A DNA stretch of 64,000 nucleotides from JAMHWF01 sp048500255. Its GTDB lineage: Bacteria > Pseudomonadota > Gammaproteobacteria > Burkholderiales > Burkholderiaceae_C. The notes below the pieces were generated by a model that ran no database searches, was not told the DNA's origin, and saw nothing but the letters and a program-made list of their open reading frames with translations. Of this stretch, positions 26,678 through 37,360 are shown one piece after another. A program made the position numbers and the translations under genes. Position 1 is the first letter of the stretch. Every line of letters begins with the position of its first letter. The stretch lies in NCBI GenBank assembly GCA_048500255.1, contig JASNYH010000009.1, positions 1-64,000 of the forward strand, written 5' to 3'.

Positions 26678-27746
26678 GTCACTTGGTGATCATGGCGGCG
26701 GGCACCGGCGGGCACGTGATCCCCGGCCTGGCGGTGGCGCGCGAGATGCAGCACCGCGGCTGGTCGGTGTCGTGGCTGGGCACGACACAGGGCATGGAGA
26801 ACCGGCTCGTGCCGCCGGCCGGCATCCCGATGGACACGATCGCGTTCAGCGGCGTGCGCGGAAAGGGCCTCGTGCACACGCTGACCGGCGGCTTTCGCAT
26901 GCTCGGTGCGTTCTGGAGCTGCCTGCGCATCCTGCGCCGGCGCGGCGCGCACGCCGTGCTCGGCATGGGCGGGTACGTCTGCTTTCCGGGCGGCGTGATG
27001 GCGGCGGCGCTCGGCAAGCCGCTGATGCTCGTCAACGCCGATGCCGCGCTGCTGCTGAGCAATCGCGCGTTGCTGCCGGTGGCCGACCGTGTCGCGTTCG
27101 GCTTCGACGGCGCGGCGGCGACGACGACGCGCCGCGCCGTCGTCACCGGCAACCCGGTGCGCGACGCCATCGAGGCGCTGCCTGCGCCGGCCGAGCGCTG
27201 TGTCGCGCGCAGCGGGCCGCTGCGCCTGCTCGTCGTCGGCGGCAGCCTCGGCGCGCGCGTGCTCAATGAGACGCTGCCGCGCGCGCTGGCGCTGATCCCC
27301 GAGACCGAGCGCCCGCGCGTGCTGCACCAGACCGGCCAGCTCAACCGCGATGCCGTGAAGGCGGCCTATGCCGCGTCCGGCATCGCCGAGGGCGTCGAAG
27401 TCGTCGCCTTCATCGACGACATGGCGCGCCAGCTCGCCGACTGCGACGTCGTCGTCTGCCGCGCCGGCGCGGTGACGGTGAGCGAGCTGTGCGCCGCCGG
27501 CGTCGCCAGCGTGCTCGTGCCGCTGGTCATCGGCACGACGTCACACCAGCGCGACAACGCGCTCTACATGGCGCAGCACGGCGCCGCGATCCACTTGCCG
27601 CAGACGGAGTTGACGCCCGAGCGGCTGGCCGAGACGCTGCGCGGCCTGACGCGCGAGTCGCTGCTGCCGATGGCCGAGAAGGCGCGCTCGCTGGCGCGGC
27701 CGCGCGCCGCGGCGCGCGTGGCCGATGAACTGGAGCGGCTCGTGTC

Positions 27747-27750
<4 letters not shown>
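26674..27750 (+). CDS. murG: UDP-GlcNAc:lipid I N-acetylglucosaminyltransferase MurG
   Basis: Makes lipid II on the inner face of the membrane. 358 residues of the GT-B fold: MAAGTGGHVIPGLAVA (first G loop), GMENRLVPPAGI, GMGGYVCFPGG (second G loop), VTGNPVR, VVGGSLGARVLNE (third G loop) and VVCRAGAVTVSELCAAG (UDP-GlcNAc site). Start fixed by the ATGA overlap with ftsW. A longer upstream frame lies within ftsW and is rejected. Confidence 0.96.
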
Positions 27751-29236
<1,486 letters not shown>

Positions 29237-29240
<4 letters not shown>

Positions 29241-30265
29241 ACGGCATCGACGCGGGGGCACTGGGCAAGGTCGCCGTGCTGATGGGCGGCACGTCGGCCG
29301 AACGCGACATCTCGCTGATGTCGGGCACGGGCGTACTGCAGGCGCTGGTCGAGCAGGGCGTCGACGCGCACGCCTTCGATCCGGCCGAGCGCGACCTCGC
29401 CGACCTCAAGCGCGAGGGCTACGCGCGCTGCTTCATCGCGCTGCACGGGCGCCACGGCGAGGACGGCACGGTGCAGGGCGCGCTCGAGCTGCTGCGCATC
29501 CCCTACACCGGCTCGGGCGTGATGGCCAGCTCGATCGCGATCGACAAGGTGATGACGAAGAAGCTGTGGCGCGCCGAGGGGCTGCCCACGCCGCACTACC
29601 TCGTCGTGAGCGCGGGCGACTTCTCGCGCCAGCGGCTGCGCGCCGTTCCCGACCTGCTCGGCCTGCCGCTGATCGTCAAGCCGCCGCACGAAGGCTCGTC
29701 GATCGGCGTCACCAAGGTCGAGCGCGCCGACGACATCTACGAGGCCGTGATGAAGGCCGCCAAGCACGAGCCCGAAGTGATGTGCGAGGAGTTCATCGAG
29801 GGCGACGAGGTGACCTGCCCGGTGCTCGGCGCCGGCCCGCTGGCGCGCGCGCTGCCGGTGATCCGCATCGTCGCGCCGGCCGGCAACTACGACTACCAGA
29901 ACAAGTACTTCACCGACGAGGTGCAGTACCTGTGCCCGAGCGGCCTGCCGCCGCACGAGGAGCACGAGATCCAGTCGATCGTGCTCAAGGCCTACCGCGC
30001 GCTCGGCTGCCGCGGCTGGGGCCGCGCCGACCTGATGATCCGCGCCCGCGACCGCAAGCCCTTCCTGCTCGAGATGAACACGTCGCCCGGCATGACGGGC
30101 CACTCGCTGGTGCCGATGTCGGCGCAGGCCGCCGGGCTGAGCTACCGGCGGCTGTGCCTGCACCTCGTCGCCAACGCCGCGCTCGACACGGCGCGCGCGC
30201 TCTCGCAGCCGGCGCCCGAGGATCTCGAGGAGCCGATCAGCGGCCCGGGAGCGCTGGGGAACTGA
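29237..30265 (+). CDS. ddl: D-alanine-D-alanine ligase (DdlB type)
   Basis: Makes the D-Ala-D-Ala used by MurF. 342 residues, ATP-grasp fold: VLMGGTSAERDISLMSG, FIALHGRHGEDG, PYTGSGVMASSIAIDK, VKPPHEGSSIGVTKV, EEFIEGDEVT and LEMNTSPGMTGHSLVP (metal and substrate loop). The C-terminal tail of about 25 residues after the family core is longer than in E. coli. ATGA overlap with murC and a shared base with ftsQ. Confidence 0.96.
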
Positions 30266-31080
30266 TGTCCGCCGCCACCGTCACGCTGCCGCCCGACGTC
30301 CGCCTGATGAACGCCAGCGCCAATCTCCTGTGGATCGCCGTCGCGCTCGGCCTGGCGGCGATGGCCGTCGCGTGGGCGGCGCGTTGGCCGCTGTTCAACG
30401 TGCGCGCGATCCGCGTCGAGGGCGACGTGGCGCGCAACAGCGTGGCGACGATCCGCTCGAACGCGGCGCCGCACCTGGCCGGCAACCTGTTCACGCTCGA
30501 CCTCGCCGCGGCGCGGCGCGCCTTCGAGTCGGTGCCGTGGGTGCGCCAGGCCGTCGTGCGCCGTGTCTGGCCCGACCGTCTCGTCGTGCAGCTCGAGGAG
30601 CACCGCGCCGCCGCCTACTGGGAGCCCGAGCGCGGCAGCGACCGCCTCGTCGACACCTACGGCGACGTGTTCGACGCCAACCTCGGCGACGTCGAGGACG
30701 AGGCGCTGCCCACGCTGCGCGGCCCCGAGGGCAGCTCGCGCGAGATGCTCGCGCTGTACGTGCGCCTCGCGCCCGTCGTCGCCGCGCTCGACGGCGCGCG
30801 CATCGAGACGCTGGCGCTATCGGGGCGCGGCTCGTGGCGCGTCGCGCTCGACAGCGGCGCGACGATCGAGCTCGGCCGCGGCAGCGCCGATCAGGTCGTC
30901 GCGCGCACCGAGCGCTTCGTGCGCAGCGTCGCGCAGGTCACGTCGCGCTACGAGCGCGCGCTGCTGCACGCCGACCTGCGCCACGCCGACGGCTACGCCG
31001 TGCGGCTCGAGGGCATCACGACGACGTCGGCCGGGTCTTCGGCGGCAACGCGCGCGGGCCGCAGGCCCGCCAGGCAGTGA
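30265..31080 (+). CDS. ftsQ: Cell division protein FtsQ
   Basis: Bitopic divisome protein linking early and late division proteins. 271 residues: short cytoplasmic N-terminus, a membrane helix near 20-40 (LLWIAVALGLAAMAVAWAA), a POTRA domain beginning FNVRAIRVEGDVARNS, then VPWVRQAVVRRVWPDRLVVQLEEH and the beta domain (LVDTYGDVFDANL). Start fixed by one-base overlap with ddl. The last 20 or so residues are low complexity. Confidence 0.95.
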   Translation: MSAATVTLPPDVRLMNASANLLWIAVALGLAAMAVAWAARWPLFNVRAIRVEGDVARNSVATIRSNAAPHLAGNLFTLDLAAARRAFESVPWVRQAVVRRVWPDRLVVQLEEHRAAAYWEPERGSDRLVDTYGDVFDANLGDVEDEALPTLRGPEGSSREMLALYVRLAPVVAALDGARIETLALSGRGSWRVALDSGATIELGRGSADQVVARTERFVRSVAQVTSRYERALLHADLRHADGYAVRLEGITTTSAGSSAATRAGRRPARQ

Positions 31081-31092
31081 GTGAGGGAGCAC

Positions 31093-32322
31093 ATGGCCAA
31101 GGACTACAAGGACCTCGTCGTCGGACTCGACATCGGCACCGCCAAGGTGATGGCCGTCGTCGCCGAGGTGCTGCCGGGCGCCGAGCTGCGCGTCGCCGGC
31201 CTCGGCGTCTCGCCGTCGCACGGCCTGAAGCGCGGCGTCGTCGTCAACATCGAGGCGACGGTGCAGTCGATCCAGCAGGCGCTGAAAGAGGCCGAGATGA
31301 TGGCCGACTGCAAGATCACGCGCGTCTACACCGGCATCACGGGCAGCCACATCCGCGGCCAGAACTCGACCGGCATGGTGATCGTGCGCGACAAGGAGGT
31401 CACGCCGGTCGACGTGGCGCGCGTCGTCGAGACGGCCAAGGCGATCAACATCCCCAACGACCAGCGCCTGCTGCTCGTCGAGCCGCAGGAGTTCGTGATC
31501 GACGGCCACGAGGTCAAGGAGCCGGTGGGCATGTCGGGCGGGCGGCTCGAGGTCAAGGTGCACATCGTGACGGGTGCGCAGAGCGCGGCCGAGAACATCG
31601 TCAAGTGCGTGCGCCGCTGCGGCCTCGAGGTCGAGCAGCTCGTGCTCAACCCCAGCGCGTCGAGCGCCGCCGTGCTGACGGCCGACGAGAAGGACCTGGG
31701 CGTCGCTCTCGTCGACATCGGCGCGGGCACGACGGACGTCGCCATCTTCACCGACGGCGCGATCCGCCACACGGCCGTCATCCCGATCGCCGGCGACCTG
31801 ATCACGAGCGACATCGCGATGGCGCTGCGCACGCCGACCAAGGACGCCGAGGAGATCAAGGTCGAGTACGGCGTCGCCAAGCAGCTGCTCGCCGACCCGG
31901 CCGACCAGCTCGAGGTGCCCGGGCTCGGCGACCGCGGGCCGCGCATGTTGAGCCGCCAGGCGCTGGCCGGCGTGATCGAGCCGCGCGTCGAGGAGATCTA
32001 CTCGCTGGTGCATCAGGTGATCCGCGAGAGCGGCTACGAGGAGCTGCTGTCGTCGGGCATCGTCGTCACCGGCGGCTCGGCCGTGATGCCGGGCATGGTG
32101 GAGCTCGGCGAAGACATCTTCCTGAAGCCGGTGCGCAAGGGGCTGCCGACCTATCACGCGGCGCTCGCCGACATGGTCGCCAACCCGCGCTCGGCGACGG
32201 TGATGGGCCTGCTCGAGGAGGCGCGCATCGCGCGCCTGCGCGGCCACAAGGCAGCCCAGCAGGCTGGCTCGATGAAGACGCTGTTCGGCCGTGCGAAGGA
32301 CTGGTTCCTCGGCAGCTTCTAG
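31093..32322 (+). CDS. ftsA: Cell division protein FtsA
   Basis: Actin-like ATPase that anchors FtsZ to the membrane. 409 residues: VVGLDIGTAKV (phosphate 1), GITGSHI, VDIGAGTTDVAIF (phosphate 2), TGGSAVMPGMVELGE (adenosine loop). The C-terminus KTLFGRAKDWFLGSF is the conserved amphipathic membrane-targeting helix. The ATG at 31093 is preceded by GAGGGAG at 31083-31089; a GTG at 31081 is less likely. Confidence 0.97.
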   Translation: MAKDYKDLVVGLDIGTAKVMAVVAEVLPGAELRVAGLGVSPSHGLKRGVVVNIEATVQSIQQALKEAEMMADCKITRVYTGITGSHIRGQNSTGMVIVRDKEVTPVDVARVVETAKAINIPNDQRLLLVEPQEFVIDGHEVKEPVGMSGGRLEVKVHIVTGAQSAAENIVKCVRRCGLEVEQLVLNPSASSAAVLTADEKDLGVALVDIGAGTTDVAIFTDGAIRHTAVIPIAGDLITSDIAMALRTPTKDAEEIKVEYGVAKQLLADPADQLEVPGLGDRGPRMLSRQALAGVIEPRVEEIYSLVHQVIRESGYEELLSSGIVVTGGSAVMPGMVELGEDIFLKPVRKGLPTYHAALADMVANPRSATVMGLLEEARIARLRGHKAAQQAGSMKTLFGRAKDWFLGSF

Positions 32323-32346
32323 GTTCGGGAACGAGAGAAGAAAAGG

Positions 32347-32366
32347 GCCGCGGCGACGACCGCGGC
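32347..32366 (+). other. Stem-loop between ftsA and ftsZ
   Basis: GCCGCGG (32347-32353) and CCGCGGC (32360-32366) with a 6-base loop, in the 106-bp gap that probably also holds an ftsZ promoter. Could be a weak terminator or an mRNA processing/stability site. Confidence 0.4.
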
Positions 32367-32428
32367 GCCGCAAGGTGGGTGGGCAAGACGGGTGATCAAG
32401 GCAACTGCAACGACGAAGGGGTGAGACC

Positions 32429-33628
32429 ATGGCAATCGAAATGATCGAAGAGTTCGACCAGGGCACGCAGATCAAGGTGATCGGCGTCGGCGGCGGCGGC
32501 GGCAACGCCGTCGACCACATGATTTCGGAAGGCGTGCAGGGGGTGCAGTTCGTCTGCGCCAACACCGACGCGCAGGCGCTCAACCGCTCGGGCGCCGACC
32601 ACCTGATCCAGCTCGGCTCGACGGGCCTGGGTGCGGGCGCCAAGCCCGAGGCCGGCAAGGCGGCCGCCGAGGAAGCGATCGACCGCGTGCGCGAATCGAT
32701 CGCCGGCGCGCACATGCTGTTCATCACCGCCGGCATGGGCGGAGGCACGGGCACCGGCGCGGCGCCCGTGATCGCGCGCGTCGCCAAGGAGATGGGCATC
32801 CTGACGGTGGGCGTCGTGACGCGGCCGTTCGAGTTCGAGGGCATCCGCCGCGCCAAGGCGGCCGACGCCGGCATCTCGGAGCTCGAGGCCAACGTCGACT
32901 CGCTGATCGTGATCCTCAACGACAAGCTGCTCGACGTGCTGGGCGACGACGTGACGCAGGACCAGGCGTTCGCGCACGCCAACGACGTGCTCAAGAACGC
33001 CGTCGGCGGCATCAGCGACATCATCCACGTGCCCGGCCACGTCAACGTCGACTTCGAGGACGTGAAGACGGTGATGAGCGAGCCCGGCAAGGCGATGATG
33101 GGCACGGCGCAGGCCGGCGGCCCGGACCGCGCGACCAAGGCCGCCGAGGCCGCCGTCGCCTGCCCGCTGCTCGAGGGCATCGACCTGTCCGGCGCGCGCG
33201 GCGTGCTGGTGCTGATCGCGGCCAACCGCAACACGTTCAAGCTCTCCGAGAGCCGCAACGCGATGAACACGATCCGCCGCTACGCCGCCGAGGACGCGCA
33301 CGTCATTTACGGCACGGCCTACGACGACACGCTGGGCGACCAGCTGCGCGTGACGGTGATCGCCACCGGCCTGTCGCCCGCCAAGCGCCAGCAGGCGCCG
33401 ATGACGGTCGTGCATTCGGCGACGCTGCAGCGCACCGGCACCGACAACGTGCCGGTGATGATGCAGCCCGTCGGCGTCGCTGCCCAGCCGAGCCACGACT
33501 ACAGCGCACTGTCGACGCCCAGCGTCTGGCGCAATGGCCGCACCGCCGCCGCCAAGGTCGATGCGCTGGCGAGCAACGGCATGGACGAGATCGAGATCCC
33601 GGCCTTCCTGCGCAAGCAGGCCGACTGA
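32429..33628 (+). CDS. ftsZ: Cell division GTPase FtsZ
   Basis: Tubulin-like protein forming the Z ring. 399 residues: IKVIGVGGGGGNAVDHM, GGGTGTGAAPVIA (GTP-binding tubulin signature), NVDFEDVKTVM and the T7 loop region. The C-terminal peptide DEIEIPAFLRKQAD is the conserved tail that binds FtsA and, in bacteria that have it, SlmA, which is encoded at 51195. A GGGGTGAG site lies a few bases before the ATG. Confidence 0.98.
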   Translation: MAIEMIEEFDQGTQIKVIGVGGGGGNAVDHMISEGVQGVQFVCANTDAQALNRSGADHLIQLGSTGLGAGAKPEAGKAAAEEAIDRVRESIAGAHMLFITAGMGGGTGTGAAPVIARVAKEMGILTVGVVTRPFEFEGIRRAKAADAGISELEANVDSLIVILNDKLLDVLGDDVTQDQAFAHANDVLKNAVGGISDIIHVPGHVNVDFEDVKTVMSEPGKAMMGTAQAGGPDRATKAAEAAVACPLLEGIDLSGARGVLVLIAANRNTFKLSESRNAMNTIRRYAAEDAHVIYGTAYDDTLGDQLRVTVIATGLSPAKRQQAPMTVVHSATLQRTGTDNVPVMMQPVGVAAQPSHDYSALSTPSVWRNGRTAAAKVDALASNGMDEIEIPAFLRKQAD

Positions 33629-33676
33629 TCCGGTCCGCGTCGACGTTGCCGCCTTCTCGCCCGTTGCTCCAGCGGT

Positions 33677-33702
33677 CCCCGGCGCCCCTGCGGGCGCCGG
33701 GG
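33677..33702. terminator. Strong GC hairpin after ftsZ
   Basis: 10-bp perfect stem (33677-33686 with 33693-33702), 6-base loop, 48 bp after the ftsZ stop and before the lpxC -10 box. There is no T-run, but position and strength suggest the end of the dcw transcript. Confidence 0.6.
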
Positions 33703-33741
33703 CTGCGCGCGACACGGTGAGCGCACGCCGGCGCCGATCCT

Positions 33742-33747
33742 TACAAT
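33742..33747 (+). promoter_or_regulatory. -10 box of lpxC, probable leaderless start
   Basis: TACAAT, 6 bases before the ATG at 33754; no ribosome-binding site fits between. Transcription would start about at the ATG. Confidence 0.5.
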
Positions 33748-33753
33748 TTGCCC

Positions 33754-34689
33754 ATGCTCCAGCAACGCACACTGAAGTCGCTGACGCGAGCCGTCGGTGT
33801 GGGTCTGCACAGCGGCCAGCGCGTCGAGCTGACGCTGCGGCCCGCGCCGCCCGACACCGGCATCGTGTTCCGCCGCATCGACCTGCCGTCGCCCGTCGAC
33901 ATCCCCGTGTCGGCCGACGCAGTCTGCGACACGCGCCTCGCGTCGACGCTGTCGCCCGGCGGCGACCCCGGCGCGCCCAAGGTGCACACCGTCGAGCACC
34001 TGATGTCGGCCTGCTCCGGGCTCGGCCTCGACAACCTCTACATCGACATCACGGCCGAGGAAGTGCCGATCCTCGACGGCTCGGCGGCGTCGTTCGTGTT
34101 CCTGCTGCAGAGCGCCGGCATCGAGCTGCAGAACGCGCCCAAGCGCTTCCTGCGCATCCTGCGGCCGGTCGAGGTGCGCGAGGGCGAGGGCGACACGCAC
34201 AAGTGGGCGCGCCTCGAGCCGTACCACGGTTTCAAGCTCGCCTTCGAGATCGACTTCAAGCACCCCGCGGTCGACCAGACCGGCCAGCGCGTCGAGTTCG
34301 ACATGGGCTCGGGGCGCTACAAGCGCGACATCGCGCGCGCGCGCACCTTCGGCTTCACCAAGGACGTCGAGATGATGCGCGCGCGCGGCCTCGCGCTCGG
34401 CGGCGGCATGGACAACGCCATCGTCGTCGACGACTACCGCGTGCTCAACGCCGAGGGGCTGCGCTACGACGACGAGTTCGTCAAGCACAAGATCCTCGAC
34501 GCGATCGGCGATCTCTACGTCGCCGGCCGTCCGATCCTCGGCGCCTACAGCGCGTTCCGCAGCGGCCATGCGCTGAACAACCGGCTGCTGCGCGCCGTGC
34601 TCGCCGACGCGGCGAACCACGACATCGTGCGCTTCGACGACGAGTCGCGCGCGCCGTCGGGCTTCGCCGAACTGGCTCCGGCGTGGTGA
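33754..34689 (+). CDS. lpxC: UDP-3-O-acyl-N-acetylglucosamine deacetylase LpxC
   Basis: Zinc enzyme of the committed step of lipid A synthesis. 311 residues: QRTLKSLTRAVGVGLHSGQ, VHTVEHLMSACSGLGLDN (zinc His), EVPILDGSAASFV, ARTFGFTKDVEMMRARGLALGG and HKILDAIGDLYVAGRPI (second zinc His and Asp), FRSGHALNNRLLRAVL. A TTG at 33748 is an alternative start. Ends the dcw cluster, as in other proteobacteria. Confidence 0.97.
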   Translation: MLQQRTLKSLTRAVGVGLHSGQRVELTLRPAPPDTGIVFRRIDLPSPVDIPVSADAVCDTRLASTLSPGGDPGAPKVHTVEHLMSACSGLGLDNLYIDITAEEVPILDGSAASFVFLLQSAGIELQNAPKRFLRILRPVEVREGEGDTHKWARLEPYHGFKLAFEIDFKHPAVDQTGQRVEFDMGSGRYKRDIARARTFGFTKDVEMMRARGLALGGGMDNAIVVDDYRVLNAEGLRYDDEFVKHKILDAIGDLYVAGRPILGAYSAFRSGHALNNRLLRAVLADAANHDIVRFDDESRAPSGFAELAPAW

Positions 34690-34701
34690 CGGCGCGCCGC
34701 G

Positions 34702-34887
34702 ATGCTCGTCGCGCGTTTCGTCTTCGGGCTGCTGGCCGCGGCGGCGATCGTCTGTTTCGCGATGTATGCCGGAACCGGCCAGGCGCGCTGGCGCGTGCTC
34801 GGGCTGAAGATCGTCAAGTGGACCGTCGTCGCCGGCCTCGGCTTCTTCGCCGTGCTGCTGCTCGAGCGGCTGGCGCTGATGCTGTGA
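34702..34887 (+). CDS. Small membrane protein, unknown function
   Basis: 61 residues with two hydrophobic segments (about 5-22 and 38-55) separated by a short polar loop (GTGQARWRV). Starts 12 bases after the lpxC stop and could be co-transcribed with it. No family recognised. Coding support comes from length, amino-acid composition and tight spacing. Confidence 0.55.
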   Translation: MLVARFVFGLLAAAAIVCFAMYAGTGQARWRVLGLKIVKWTVVAGLGFFAVLLLERLALML

Positions 34888-34903
34888 CGACGGGCACGCC
34901 GCG

Positions 34904-35116
34904 ATGATCGTCTTCTACTGGGTGGCCGGGGTGGCGATCGCGCTCGTCGCGCTGCCGTCGGCGGTCTATTTCGGGCTCTACCTCGCCACCGGCGAGCACG
35001 CCTGCGACCGGCGCGCTCGCATCTTCGCCCGTTGGACCGTCACGCTCGCGCTGGCGACCTTCGACATCGTCATCTTCAAGCACGTCGTCGGCGGCCTGAT
35101 CGAGGTGATGCGCTGA
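34904..35116 (+). CDS. Small membrane protein, unknown function
   Basis: 70 residues: a hydrophobic N-terminal segment (VFYWVAGVAIALVALPSAVYFGLYL), a polar loop GEHACDRRAR and a second hydrophobic segment. Begins 16 bases after the preceding small gene, and both have the same two-helix plan, so they may form a pair. Not recognised. Confidence 0.55.
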   Translation: MIVFYWVAGVAIALVALPSAVYFGLYLATGEHACDRRARIFARWTVTLALATFDIVIFKHVVGGLIEVMR

Positions 35117-35254
35117 TCAGCGGCCGAGCGCCGCCGCCCACAGCAGCGCGACGGCCGAGGCGAGCATCAGCGCGTCCATCATCAAGCTGCCTGCCGCCAG
35201 GCCGACGGCGAGGAGCAGCGCGAGGTCCAAGCGCTCGTGCGGCGCGCCGCCGCG

Positions 35255-35749
35255 TCAGCCGATATAGCTGTCGTCGGGCGGCGCGACGGCAGCGACGAGG
35301 TCGATCTCGACGGCTGCGTCCTTGGGCAGCTGCGCCACGCCGATCGATGTGCGCGTGTGGCCGCCGACCGGCGCGAGCACGTCGATCAGCAGCTCCGACG
35401 CCGCGTCGCCCACTTCGCTGTGCTGCGTGAATCCGGGCGCACCGTGCACGTAGACCGTCATGCGCAGCACGCGCTGCACGCGCTCGAGCGAACCCAGCGT
35501 CTGGCGCAGGATGGCGAGCACGCGCACGATGCTGATGCGTGCGGCGCGCTGCGCATCGGCGAGCGTCACGTCGTCGCCGACGCAGCCCGTGACGGCGACG
35601 GCGTCGCCGATGCGCGGGACCTGGCCGCTGACCCAGACCTGCCCGCCGTGCTCGACGGCCAGGTCGTAGCGGTGCGCGCTGCGCAGCGGCGCGTCGAGCG
35701 GCATGCCGAGGCGGCGCGCGTGGTCGTCGAGGAGTCGGTCGCGGTTCAT
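35255..35749 (-). CDS. Rid/YjgF (RutC) family protein
   Basis: 164 residues. The family fold is shown by YDLAVEHGGQVWVSGQVPR, then RISIVRVLAILRQTLGSLERVQRVLRMTVYV, a C-terminal GGHTRTSIGVAQLPKDAAVEIDLVAAV. The Arg in TRTSIGV matches the residue that in RidA deaminases holds the substrate carboxylate. True RidA enzymes are near 130 residues, so this longer form is a paralogue group with unknown substrate. Stands alone between convergent and divergent genes. Confidence 0.85.
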   Translation of the reverse strand: MNRDRLLDDHARRLGMPLDAPLRSAHRYDLAVEHGGQVWVSGQVPRIGDAVAVTGCVGDDVTLADAQRAARISIVRVLAILRQTLGSLERVQRVLRMTVYVHGAPGFTQHSEVGDAASELLIDVLAPVGGHTRTSIGVAQLPKDAAVEIDLVAAVAPPDDSYIG

Positions 35750-35862
35750 GGCGGGCGGGGGCAGAGGAGCTGCCCGCGAGTGTCGCACCGGCCGCCGGCG
35801 CCGACGCGGGGGCACGCGCCTTGCTGCACTTGCTGATCCCCCGTGACACCCAGGAGATCGCC

Positions 35863-36273
35863 ATGCAACACCGCAGTCTGTGGATCGCCGTCGCGTTGAG
35901 CGCCGCCGCGTGGAGCGCGCAGGCCGCCAACGAGGGCTATCAGGAGCGCGCGCCGCGCCAGCCGGGCGCGACGGCGGCGCCGGCCGAGCGCGGCAGCGTG
36001 TCGCCCCACGGGCGCACGATGCGCCAGGAGCGCGGCATGCCGTCGTCATCGTCGAGCGGCGGCGCGATGTCGTCACCGTCGCCGTCGTCTTCGATGGGCA
36101 GCAACAGCGGCGACGCCGGCGCATCGGGCATCGAGGACCGCCAGCTGCGCAGCGCGCTCGACACCTGCGCCGACCATCCGCGCGAGCAGCGTGCCGACTG
36201 CGCGCATCGCGCCTTCGAGATGCGGCGCGGTGAAGGCGGCGGCGGCACCGGCATGCCCGGCAGCAGCCGCTGA
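35863..36273 (+). CDS. Secreted Ser/Gly-rich protein, unknown function
   Basis: 136 residues. A signal peptide (LWIAVALSAAAWSAQA, cleavage after about residue 21) is followed by a disordered Ser/Gly/Pro-rich stretch (about 50-90) and a short conserved-looking end with two Cys: LDTCADHPREQRADCAHRAFEM. The pair could form a disulfide. A CAGGAGAT site precedes the ATG. It ends at a strong hairpin shared with the convergent SnoaL-like gene. Confidence 0.65.
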   Translation: MQHRSLWIAVALSAAAWSAQAANEGYQERAPRQPGATAAPAERGSVSPHGRTMRQERGMPSSSSSGGAMSSPSPSSSMGSNSGDAGASGIEDRQLRSALDTCADHPREQRADCAHRAFEMRRGEGGGGTGMPGSSR

Positions 36274-36278
36274 CCGAG

Positions 36279-36303
36279 AAGGGCGGCGCTGGGCGCCGCC
36301 CTT
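36279..36303. terminator. Bidirectional terminator hairpin
   Basis: 11-bp perfect stem (36279-36289 with 36293-36303), 3-base loop, between convergent genes; AAG/CTT at the stem base gives short A/T tracts on each side. Confidence 0.7.
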
Positions 36304-36310
36304 CGCTTGC

Positions 36311-36757
36311 TTACCGCGGCGCGGCGTCGGACGGCTGCGGCTGGCTGTGCCACCACAGCCGGCACGAGCGGCATAGGCCGCTCGCGGCGTCGAAGCGCGC
36401 CTGCAGCACGCCGTCGAGCACCATGCGCGGCAGCGGGTCGCCGGGCCGGCGCGGCGGCAGGCTGGTGCCGGTCGACTGCGCCCAGATGCGAAACAGCTCT
36501 TCCGACGCGACCTGGTAGGTGACGTGCCAGTGCGCGATGCCGCCGTCGGCGTCGGCGGCGAGCACGGCGACATCGACGCGCACGTCTTCCTGCAGCTTGA
36601 CGCGCTGCCAGTAGGCGGCGAGTTCGGCGTGGCCGCGCTGCACGGCGAACGGGGTGTTGCGGTATTCGCCGTCGGGCGTGAAGAGGGCGCAGAACAGCGC
36701 CTCGTCGCGCCGTTCCCAGGCCGTCTTGTAGCCCTGCATGAAGGCATGGATGTCCAT
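36311..36757 (-). CDS. SnoaL-like/NTF2-fold protein
   Basis: 148 residues. MQGYKTAWERRDEALFCALFTPDGEYRNTPF followed by ELAAYWQRV and VAHWHVTYQV-type strands is the usual plan of SnoaL-like proteins (cone-shaped fold that binds small ligands or forms isomerases). A C-terminal CRSCRLWWHS motif is less common and might bind metal. No substrate can be assigned. Confidence 0.72.
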   Translation of the reverse strand: MDIHAFMQGYKTAWERRDEALFCALFTPDGEYRNTPFAVQRGHAELAAYWQRVKLQEDVRVDVAVLAADADGGIAHWHVTYQVASEELFRIWAQSTGTSLPPRRPGDPLPRMVLDGVLQARFDAASGLCRSCRLWWHSQPQPSDAAPR

Positions 36758-36805
36758 CGTGCGCTTTCCTCGTCGTCGTCGTCGGTGGGTAGGGGGCGTC
36801 GGGCT

Positions 36806-37360
36806 TCAGCGGCTGCGGCCGGCGCGGTACTGCGATCGCGTGCCGCCGGCGCGCGTCGCCGCGCGGTCGATGGCGGCGAAGGAGCCGGCGGCGTGGGCGT
36901 GGCAGACGGCCAGCCCCAGCGCATCGGCGGCGTCCTTGCCGGGCAGGCCCGGCAGGCGCAGCAGCCGCGACACCATCTGCTGCACCTGTTCCTTCTTCGC
37001 CTGGCCGTGGCCGACGATGGCCTTCTTTATCTGCAGCGCCGTGTACTCGGCGACCGGGACATCATTGGCGACCAGGCCGGTGAGCGCCGCGCCGCGCGCC
37101 TGCCCGAGCAGCAGCGTGCTCTGCGGATTGACGTTGACGAAGACGATCTCGACGGCTGCGCAGTCGGGCTTGAAGCGCTGCACCAGCTCGCAGATGCCGT
37201 CGAAGATGATCTTCAGTCGCGCGGGCAGTGCGCCGTCTTCGACGCCGTCGGTCGCGATGGTGCCGCTGACCAGGTAGTTCAGCGCGCCGCCGTCGGCGTC
37301 GATGATGCCGAAACCGGTCGTTCTGAGGCCGGGGTCGATGCCGAGGATGCGCAAGCTCAC
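36806..37360 (-). CDS. ruvC: Holliday junction resolvase RuvC
   Basis: Cuts Holliday junctions together with RuvAB. 184 residues: RILGIDPGLRTTGFG carries the first catalytic Asp, VEIVFVNVNPQSTLLLGQARG the conserved Glu and DNA loop, and GKDAADALGLAVCHAH the last two acidic residues. The GTG start at 37360 overlaps the stop of the next gene (GTGA). ruvA and ruvB are not in the window. Confidence 0.94.
   Translation of the reverse strand: MSLRILGIDPGLRTTGFGIIDADGGALNYLVSGTIATDGVEDGALPARLKIIFDGICELVQRFKPDCAAVEIVFVNVNPQSTLLLGQARGAALTGLVANDVPVAEYTALQIKKAIVGHGQAKKEQVQQMVSRLLRLPGLPGKDAADALGLAVCHAHAAGSFAAIDRAATRAGGTRSQYRAGRSR

Noticed and set aside
30817..33270. 800-codon open frame antisense to ftsQ, ftsA and ftsZ
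   Set aside because: Spans three well-known genes and has no recognisable domain.
35117..35230. Possible 37-residue single-helix protein downstream of the Rid gene on the minus strand (TTG start)
   Set aside because: Hydrophobic and in frame with the Rid stop, but it has a rare start, no clear ribosome site and no family; too short to support.
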